From Streptosporangiaceae bacterium (lineage in GTDB: Bacteria; Actinomycetota; Actinomycetes; Streptosporangiales; Streptosporangiaceae): a DNA stretch of 27,731 nucleotides. Shown here piece by piece: positions 23,198-27,731 of this stretch. The notes beneath the pieces were generated by a model that saw only the letters and a program-made list of their open reading frames with translations, was not told the origin of the DNA and searched no databases. A program made the position numbers and the translations under genes. Numbering within the stretch: the stretch's first letter is position 1; each line of letters opens with the position of its first letter. The stretch lies in the NCBI GenBank assembly GCA_030040475.1, contig JASHTQ010000645.1:1-27731 (forward strand), given 5' to 3'.

Positions 23198-23871
23198 GGC
23201 GCCAGCCCTCGTTCCTGCAATGCCAGTTTGAGTGCCTTCAATGCGTAAAATGTCCGTGATTTAACGGTACCTGCCGGTATGCCGAGCGTGGCCGCGGCTT
23301 CCGCCACCGAGCAGCCCCGATAGTAAGTCTCGACGATCACCCGCCGGTGATCCGGGCGCAGCGACGCCAGCGCGTCGGCGACGGCCCAGGACTCGAGCGT
23401 GCGGTCGGCGTCGTCGTCGGCGGGGAGCAGTTCGAGCGCGGCCTGGCCGGTCTCCGGCGGCCTCGCCTGCCGCGCGCGGTAGGAATCGACGGCGAGGTTG
23501 CGCGCGACCGCGAACAGCCATGGCCTGGCCGGACGGTCGGCGAGCGCCTCCGGATGGCGCCACGCCCGCACTATCGTTTCCTGCACAAGATCCTCCGCAC
23601 GCTGCCTATCGCCGCCGGTAAGGTGGAGGGCATAGCGAAGCAGGGCACCGCCGTGTTCGGCGTAAAGCGCCCGGACAAAGGCCTCGTCAGCCACCCGCCC
23701 AGAGCGGGGCGCGGTTCCCGCGTTCGGCACACCCTGCAGAACGTCCGGCTGCCTGGTGCGGTTCAAATCGCCAGGAAGAAAATTCTTATCGCCGCGCGCC
23801 TCGCCCTGTCGATAGGCAGGGGGCCGAAAGGGATCGGGTGGGCCACCGGGGCCGTGCTGGCTCATGCTCAC
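23194..23871 (-). CDS. ECF sigma factor
   Basis: The 225-residue sigma-70 family factor has region 2 at about 65-135 (FVRALYAEHGGALLRYALHLTGGDRQRAEDLVQETIVRAWRH...WLFAVARNLAVDSYRAR) and region 4 at about 165-220 (LASLRPDHRRVIVETYYRGCSVAEAAATLGIPAGTVKSRTFYALKAL). It has an unusual N-terminal extension of about 60 residues, Pro/Gly/Arg-rich, that may be partly noncoding if an internal GTG is the true start; the frame remains open, so I keep GTG 23871. The anti-sigma is co-translated. A -10-like TACAGT lies upstream at about 23943-23948 on the minus strand. Targets may include the thioredoxin and sulfur genes that follow; this is inference. Confidence 0.9.
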   Translation of the reverse strand: MSMSQHGPGGPPDPFRPPAYRQGEARGDKNFLPGDLNRTRQPDVLQGVPNAGTAPRSGRVADEAFVRALYAEHGGALLRYALHLTGGDRQRAEDLVQETIVRAWRHPEALADRPARPWLFAVARNLAVDSYRARQARPPETGQAALELLPADDDADRTLESWAVADALASLRPDHRRVIVETYYRGCSVAEAAATLGIPAGTVKSRTFYALKALKLALQERGLAP

Positions 23872-24021
23872 TCAGGCTTGCTTCCCGGGGCTTGCTTTTC
23901 AGCGCCACCGTCGAAATGAACTTCGGAACGTACATGTGCGGCCACTGTAGGACGCCACCGGTCTCAGTGTGCCGCAATCCAGGCGGAATTACCCAACCCG
24001 TAAGGTTCCGCCAGCCCAGCC

Positions 24022-24079
24022 GCCGGCCCGGGCGCTAACCCAGGCGCCGGCCCGGGCGCTAACCCAGGCGCCGACCCGG
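24022..24079. repeat. Tandem 24-bp repeat between the sigma factor and moaD genes
   Basis: A 24-bp unit (24022-24045) is repeated perfectly at 24046-24069 and then partly at 24070-24079. It ends 7 bp beyond the moaD-like gene stop, in the spacer before the sigma gene. It is likely slippage-generated and could vary between strains. Confidence 0.7.
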
Positions 24080-24086
24080 CTCTGGC

Positions 24087-24347
24087 TCAGCCGCCGGCGA
24101 ACTGCGGCAGCACCTCGATGACCGCCGCCTCGCGGAGCACCAGGCCCGCGGCGCCCCGCCGGCCGGCCGACACACCGTCGACGAGGAAGGACGAGGTGGC
24201 AAGGACCGAGCGCAGCCGGCTGGTCTCGCCGTGCCGCTCGACGATCGCGTCCAGGGCCTCGGCCAGCGTGCCGGCCTCGACGGACTCCGCGGCCATCCCC
24301 GCCGCGTCCTTGGCCGCGGCCCAGTACTGGATGGTTACCTTGGCCAT
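24087..24347 (-). CDS. MoaD/ThiS-family sulfur-carrier protein
   Basis: The 86-residue ubiquitin-fold protein ends in the diagnostic Gly-Gly (FAGG), the site where an E1-like enzyme adenylates it and sulfur is loaded as thiocarboxylate. It reads VTIQYWAAAKDAAGMAAESVEAGTLAEAL ... AAVIEVLPQFAGG, typical of the MoaD side of the family. It could serve molybdopterin, thiamine or cysteine synthesis; the neighbouring sulfurtransferase operon suggests the sulfur source. Start ATG 24347 has GAGGA upstream. The gene is divergent from glnR, with a perfect palindrome in the 107-bp space. Confidence 0.88.
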   Translation of the reverse strand: MAKVTIQYWAAAKDAAGMAAESVEAGTLAEALDAIVERHGETSRLRSVLATSSFLVDGVSAGRRGAAGLVLREAAVIEVLPQFAGG

Positions 24348-24370
24348 TTCCAGATATCCTCTTCTGCAGC

Positions 24371-24400
24371 GGGACCCGGGCGCCGTTGCCCCCGGGTCCT
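24371..24400 (-). promoter_or_regulatory. Hairpin in the moaD-like gene leader
   Basis: GGACCCGGG pairs with CCCGGGTCC around a 10-nt loop, a stable stem in the 5' leader of the moaD-like mRNA, about 25 bp before the ATG. It may influence translation or act as an attenuator; it could equally be a terminator for plus-strand transcripts (TTGTCTGTTT follows on that strand), but no gene precedes it there. Confidence 0.4.
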
Positions 24401-24401
24401 T

Positions 24402-24417
24402 GTCTGTTTATACAGAC
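24402..24417. promoter_or_regulatory. Perfect palindrome between moaD-like and glnR genes
   Basis: GTCTGTTTATACAGAC has 6-bp arms (GTCTGT/ACAGAC) around TTAT, which itself contains the AT core of a -10 on both strands. It lies 55 bp from the moaD-like start and 38 bp from glnR, ideal for a repressor that controls both. No such site is a known GlnR box (which has GTnAC half-sites), so another dimeric regulator may bind. Confidence 0.5.
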
Positions 24418-24454
24418 TAAAGAGTGACCCACGAGCAAGTGGAGGTGCCATTCG

Positions 24455-25237
24455 GTGAGCGACCTGCTGCTGATCACCGGCGCCCTCGAGCCGTCCGCCG
24501 AGGTCCTGCCCGCGCTTGGATTGCTGCTGCACCAGGTCCGCGTGCTGCCTGCGGACGCGTCCGCTCTGGTGGAGGCGCCGCCCGCCGACGTGGTGCTGAT
24601 GGATGCGCGGCGTGACCTCGCGGTGGCGAAGAGCATGTGCCGACTGCTGCACACGACGGGCCTGGAGTGCCCGCTCCTCGCGATCGTGACCGAGGGCGGC
24701 CTCGCGGCGGTGAACGCGGAGTGGGGCATCGACGATGTGATCTTGCACACAGCCGGACCCGGAGAGGTGGAGGCGAGGTTCAGGCTCGCCATCGGGCGGC
24801 GGGCGATGGCCGCGACGCCGGACGCGCCGGACGAGATCCGCTCGGGCGAGCTGGCCATCGACGAGGCCACCTATTCGGCCCGGCTGCGCAGCCGGACGCT
24901 CGACCTGACCTTCAAGGAATTCGAGCTGCTGAAGTTCCTCGCCCAGCATCCCGGCCGGGTCTTCACCCGCGCGCAGCTACTCCAGGAGGTCTGGGGCTAC
25001 GACTACTTCGGCGGCACCCGGACCGTTGACGTGCACGTCCGGCGGCTGCGCGCCAAGCTCGGCCCCGAGCACGAGGCGCTGATAGGCACCGTGCGCAACG
25101 TCGGCTACCGGTTCGTGCCGGTCAAGGGGGACAGGGTCAAGGCAGACAGGACCCCGTACGCGGACAAGGAGCGAGGCAAGGCGGCCGACGACCGGGCCAG
25201 GGTGCACGGCATCCGGGCCGCGACCGTCACCCGATGA
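24455..25237 (+). CDS. glnR: GlnR-like OmpR-family nitrogen regulator
   Basis: The 260-residue atypical response regulator controls nitrogen assimilation genes in actinomycetes. The N-terminal receiver-like domain (1-115) lacks a normal acidic pocket but keeps Asp50 in [11 protein letters not shown], the position known in Streptomyces GlnR. The C-terminal winged HTH (about 130-228) reads [53 protein letters not shown], the DNA-binding OmpR type. About 30 basic residues extend past the usual end. GTG 24455 has GTGGAGG upstream. The gene overlaps mshD by 4 bp (ATGA), so nitrogen control and mycothiol synthesis are co-translated, as in mycobacteria where Rv0818-mshD are adjacent. Confidence 0.92.
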   Translation: MSDLLLITGALEPSAEVLPALGLLLHQVRVLPADASALVEAPPADVVLMDARRDLAVAKSMCRLLHTTGLECPLLAIVTEGGLAAVNAEWGIDDVILHTAGPGEVEARFRLAIGRRAMAATPDAPDEIRSGELAIDEATYSARLRSRTLDLTFKEFELLKFLAQHPGRVFTRAQLLQEVWGYDYFGGTRTVDVHVRRLRAKLGPEHEALIGTVRNVGYRFVPVKGDRVKADRTPYADKERGKAADDRARVHGIRAATVTR

Positions 25238-26241
25238 ACCAGCCGCCGGCGAACCAGCCGCCGGCGAACCAGCGGGCGATCACCGGCGGCGCGCTCACCG
25301 CAGCGCAGGTCGGCGACGTCCTCGCGCTGGCCGCCGCCGCCGGGGCGGCCGACGGGGTGGCACCGCTGTCGGAGCACACGCTGCTGCACCTGCGCTACGG
25401 CGCCCGTGAGCCCGGGCGCGACCTGGTGCTCAGCGCGGACGGCGAGATCGCGGGCTATGCGTACCTCGATCCGCCCGGCGCGCCGGGGGCGGATCTAAGC
25501 GGCGAGCTGGTGATCGATCCGGCCCGGCGGCGGCAGGGCCTCGGCCTGGCTCTGCTGCGCGCGGTGATCGCCGAGGCGGACGGGCACGCGATCCGGATGT
25601 GGGCGCACGGCGACCTGCCCGCCGCCGCCGCGCTGGCCAGGTCGGCCGGATTCGAGCGCTTCCGCGCCCTGTGGCAGATGCGCCTGTCGCTGCGGGACCC
25701 GCTCGCCGAGCCCGCCTTCCCGGCGGGCAGCACGCTGCGCACGTTCGTGCCGGGCCGGGACGAGCAGGCCTGGCTTGACCTCAACGCGAGGGCCTTCGCC
25801 AAGCACCCAGAGCAGGGGGCCTGGACCGGCGACGACCTCGACCTGCGCGAGCGCGAGGGGTGGTTCGACCCGGCGGGCTTCTTCATCGCCGAACGGCACG
25901 GCGCCATGGCGGGCTTCCACTGGACCAAGATCCACGGACCCGGCGAGCCGGGCAGCGAGCCGACCAGTGAGCCAGGCAGCGAGCCCGGCGGGCCGGACGG
26001 GCCGGGCGCCGCGCCGGAGGGCATCGGCGAGGTCTACGTGGTCGGGGTGGACCCGGGCGAGCAGGGCTCCGGGCTCGGCCGTGCGCTGACCCTGGCCGGG
26101 CTGCGCCATCTGCGCGGCCGCGGCCTGCCCGAGGCCATGCTCTACGTGGACGAGGACAACGCGCCCGCGATCCGGCTGTACCAGGCGCTCGGCTTCAGCC
26201 GCTCGCGAACCGACGCCATGTACCGCAGGCCGGCGGGCTAG
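25234..26241 (+). CDS. mshD: Mycothiol synthase (MshD, tandem GNAT acetyltransferase)
   Basis: MshD uses acetyl-CoA to acetylate the Cys-GlcN-Ins precursor, the last step of mycothiol synthesis. It has 335 residues with two GNAT domains: the N-terminal (about 20-150) contains [15 protein letters not shown] and the C-terminal (about 160-335) [25 protein letters not shown], the acetyl-CoA loops. The substrate-domain motif FHWTKIHG is intact, followed by a Gly/Pro/Glu/Ser-rich insertion absent from most relatives. The N-terminus is a QPPAN tandem. The stop TAG shares CTAG with the convergent small ORF. Presence of this enzyme is the best marker that the organism is an actinomycete. Confidence 0.95.
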   Translation: MNQPPANQPPANQRAITGGALTAAQVGDVLALAAAAGAADGVAPLSEHTLLHLRYGAREPGRDLVLSADGEIAGYAYLDPPGAPGADLSGELVIDPARRRQGLGLALLRAVIAEADGHAIRMWAHGDLPAAAALARSAGFERFRALWQMRLSLRDPLAEPAFPAGSTLRTFVPGRDEQAWLDLNARAFAKHPEQGAWTGDDLDLREREGWFDPAGFFIAERHGAMAGFHWTKIHGPGEPGSEPTSEPGSEPGGPDGPGAAPEGIGEVYVVGVDPGEQGSGLGRALTLAGLRHLRGRGLPEAMLYVDEDNAPAIRLYQALGFSRSRTDAMYRRPAG

Positions 26242-26441
26242 TTGCCGCCGTTGATCCCCAGCGCCTGGTCGAGTTCCGCCGGGGTCAGCGGCCGATCGGC
26301 CGCCGCTACCGCGGTCAGCACATCGGTGTACAGTTCTATCTCGTCAAGGGCGTCGAGGTCGTGAACACGCAGGTCCACCTGCCTTGGAATCGTGCTCACC
26401 TCCGGCGCTGATCGCTTGCGCCCCAGGTTACGTGCCGACAC
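26238..26441 (-). CDS. Small conserved-looking acidic protein (67 aa), unknown function
   Basis: The GTG at 26439-26441 has GGAGG 4 bp upstream. The 67-residue product has a basic, Arg-rich front (MSARNLGRKRSAPEV) and an acidic second half (DLRVHDLDALDEIELYTDVLTAV...[16 protein letters not shown]) rich in Asp/Glu/Leu. It looks like small actinobacterial ORFs found near mshD, but I know no function. Its stop TAG and the mshD stop share one CTAG. Upstream, ATGACCCATCAGGGTCAT (26453-26470) forms a perfect 7-bp hairpin just before the RBS. High third-position GC supports coding. Confidence 0.7.
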   Translation of the reverse strand: MSARNLGRKRSAPEVSTIPRQVDLRVHDLDALDEIELYTDVLTAVAAADRPLTPAELDQALGINGGN

Positions 26442-26848
26442 TGCTCCTCCGCATGACCCATCAGGGTCATTCGCTTACCACCTTCACGTGCGGTTTTACC
26501 CAGCTAGGTGACAACGATTCAGGCAAGCTGCGGTGCAATTGACGCAACCCGCGTGCTGCGCGCCACAGGCGCCACATCAACAACTCGCTTAAATAAGGTT
26601 ACATGCTGTAACAGAGGAGCTTCTTCGCATTAATGCATAAAACAGGACACTAGGTCGTTTGGGTTGCGGACAACGGTGGTTACCGACAAGAGTCATGCTC
26701 GTATTCGCCCTGTCCCTACCCCACCGCGCCCGCATACTACAGAAAGTAGCGGTCCGACTGGATCCCCCGCGGTTCAGCACCTCGCTGGCACCCGCTTCCC
26801 TCCGGACACCGCTCCCGCCCGCTTCGGACAACATGATCTCGGAAAGCC
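26442..26848. other. AT-richer intergenic region with palindromes before the DivIVA-like gene
   Basis: The 407 bp carry no convincing gene. They hold perfect palindromes: a 7-bp hairpin at 26453-26470, GTTACATGCTGTAAC (26598-26612), and GCATTAATGC (26627-26636), with weaker CTAC-AGAAA-GTAG near 26737-26749. The AT content is clearly above the window average, as expected for a regulatory region. A -35-like TTGACG near 26538 has no good -10 at standard spacing. Confidence 0.5.
26598..26612. promoter_or_regulatory. Perfect inverted repeat GTTACA-TGC-TGTAAC
   Basis: The 15-bp site has 6-bp arms and a 3-bp centre, in AT-rich DNA 237 bp upstream of the DivIVA-like ATG. It is a likely operator for a dimeric regulator. 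The exact 10-bp palindrome GCATTAATGC follows 14 bp on, at 26627-26636. Confidence 0.5.
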
Positions 26849-27731
26849 ATGAATGACAACACTGATCTCCTGCCGAACCTCAGCCACGAAGACGCCTTCG
26901 AAATGCAGATGCGCGGGTACAGCCGCCGCCAGGTGGACGAGTTTATTGCCCGGTGCCGCAGCCAGATCAGGGATCTGGAGCAGAGACTCGCCCGTTCGCT
27001 CGACGACGCGGAGGAACTGCGGCGTGATCTGGCCACCGCACGCCAGCAGGCGCTGGGGGCCAAGCCCGCGCACGAGGAAGTCAGCGAGCGTATCGCCCAG
27101 ATCCTCAAGCTGGCAGACGACGAGGCCAGGTCCCAGAAGGCCAAGGCCGATGACGACATTTCCAAGCAGCGCGAAGAGGCGCAGCAGGACGTCGACCGGG
27201 CCCGGGCCGAGGCCCGTGAACAGGCCGAACGCATGCTGACCGCGGCCCAGGAGCAGGCCGAGCGGGCCATTACGTCGGCGCGAGCCGAGGCGGACAAGAC
27301 GCTGACCGCCGCCCGCACCGAGGCCGATAACACCACCACCGAGGCCAGGAAGAAGTCCGAGGCGGTGCTGGCGAGCGCCAAGGCGCAGGCCAAGAAGGCG
27401 CTCGACGAGGCCACGGCCCGGGCCACCGCCATTCACGACGGCGCGGAGCGCCGCCTGAACCTCCTGTCCACCAGGCACGGGGAAACGATCAAGCGGCTCA
27501 CCGACATCCTGGACGGAGTCTCCAGCCTGGTGGCCGCGGAGACCGCCCGGCCCTCGCTGGAGGACGAGGTCGACCAGGCCACCGCCAAGGCGATCAGCGC
27601 CTCCGCCGAGTCCGCGGGCGCCCCGCGTCCGGCGGGCACGGCAGGCCCGGCGGGCCCGGCGGGTCCGGCCGGGCAGGCTGGTCCCGCAGCCCCCGCGCGG
27701 CCGAACGGCCAGTCCGCGCCGCGTCCGGCCG
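26849..27731 (+). CDS. DivIVA-domain coiled-coil protein, C-terminus cut by the window edge
   Basis: The frame runs from ATG 26849 to the end of the window without a stop (294 codons). Residues 10-60 hold the DivIVA-like membrane/curvature motif (FEMQMRGYSRRQVDEFIARCRSQIRDLE), then a long heptad coiled coil follows (about 60-220) with repeated AEAR/EQAER/AAR units and abundant Ala, Glu and Arg. After about residue 250 it becomes a Gly-Pro-Ala-rich linker (PAGPAGPAG). This is the layout of actinomycete DivIVA, Scy and FilP-like cytoskeletal proteins that mark growing poles. Upstream in-frame TGA 26834 fixes the start, though the SD (GGAAAG) is only 2 bp away. The family member cannot be told without the missing end. 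Confidence 0.85.
   Translation, partial: MNDNTDLLPNLSHEDAFEMQMRGYSRRQVDEFIARCRSQIRDLEQRLARSLDDAEELRRDLATARQQALGAKPAHEEVSERIAQILKLADDEARSQKAKADDDISKQREEAQQDVDRARAEAREQAERMLTAAQEQAERAITSARAEADKTLTAARTEADNTTTEARKKSEAVLASAKAQAKKALDEATARATAIHDGAERRLNLLSTRHGETIKRLTDILDGVSSLVAAETARPSLEDEVDQATAKAISASAESAGAPRPAGTAGPAGPAGPAGQAGPAAPARPNGQSAPRPA

Noticed and set aside
23786..23977. Leaderless-looking ORF (MYVPKFISTVALK...) 8 bp after TACAGT, overlapping the sigma gene start
   Set aside because: It reads out of frame through the sigma gene N-terminus and has no similarity I recognise; -10 match alone is weak evidence.
26659..26856. 65-codon plus-strand frames upstream of the DivIVA-like gene
   Set aside because: No RBS, no recognisable motifs, and lower third-position GC than real genes here; left as intergenic.
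1..27731. CRISPR arrays, insertion sequences, rRNA or tRNA genes
   Set aside because: No regular repeat-spacer pattern, transposase ORF with terminal repeats, or RNA gene structure was found anywhere.

Overview
The window is about 27.7 kb of very GC-rich DNA with strong G/C bias at third codon positions. Gene content points to a mycothiol-making actinomycete: MshD, GlnR with an Asp50-type receiver, MurT/GatD lipid II amidation, a Nur-type Fur protein, a DivIVA-like coiled-coil protein, and the 32-residue ribosomal protein otherwise known from mycobacterial ribosomes. The genus cannot be fixed from the sequence. From memory, two stretches match conserved actinobacterial gene orders: proC / excisionase-like HTH / tiny ribosomal protein (as Rv0500-Rv0500A-Rv0500B in M. 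tuberculosis), and DUF1416 / sulfurtransferase / thioredoxin ... glnR / mshD / pstB / phoU (as Rv0814c-Rv0821c).

Region 1 (1-6.4 kb) is almost all on the minus strand. It holds a partial polytopic membrane protein, the tiny ribosomal protein, a MerR/excisionase-type HTH protein, and a tight five-gene run nur-ygfZ-proline dehydrogenase-proC-acuC. This run joins metal regulation, Fe-S/folate-type maintenance, opposing proline degradation and synthesis, and a deacetylase. A short plus-strand transcription unit with an excellent promoter and an almost complete anti-SD match, but only a 12-codon ORF, lies divergent to nur.

Region 2 (6.3-12.2 kb) carries a nitrobindin-like FABP protein overlapped by a 44-residue membrane protein, a divergent DsrE-family protein (both divergent genes look leaderless), the murT-gatD pair, an unrecognised 276-residue protein, and a ClC chloride transporter gene with unusual pore and proton-path motifs.

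Region 3 (12.2-15.3 kb) is accessory-looking. A GntR/UTRA regulator is translationally coupled to a two-helix membrane protein that resembles a VirD4/HerA-type ATPase without a Walker A. Beside it is a PstS-like lipoprotein gene that stops about 100 residues into the binding domain.

Region 4 (15.7-20.3 kb) is a complete high-affinity phosphate uptake operon pstS-pstC-pstA-pstB with a convergent phoU.

Region 5 (20.4-26.4 kb) is a sulfur and nitrogen block. It contains a sulfurtransferase-DUF1416 operon led by a leaderless Cys-containing leader ORF of the Ms5788A type with a near-consensus promoter, a membrane thioredoxin, an ECF sigma/anti-sigma pair, and a MoaD/ThiS protein. MoaD is divergent from glnR-mshD across a perfect palindrome. 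A small conserved-looking acidic ORF shares a CTAG double stop with mshD.

Region 6 (26.4 kb-end) is a 400-bp AT-richer intergenic region with several perfect palindromes, then the start of a DivIVA/coiled-coil gene that runs off the window.

The best candidates for undescribed biology are the GntR plus membrane pseudo-ATPase cassette, the 12-codon ORF/small RNA unit at about 6.13-6.32 kb, and the leaderless Cys leader upstream of the sulfurtransferase operon.
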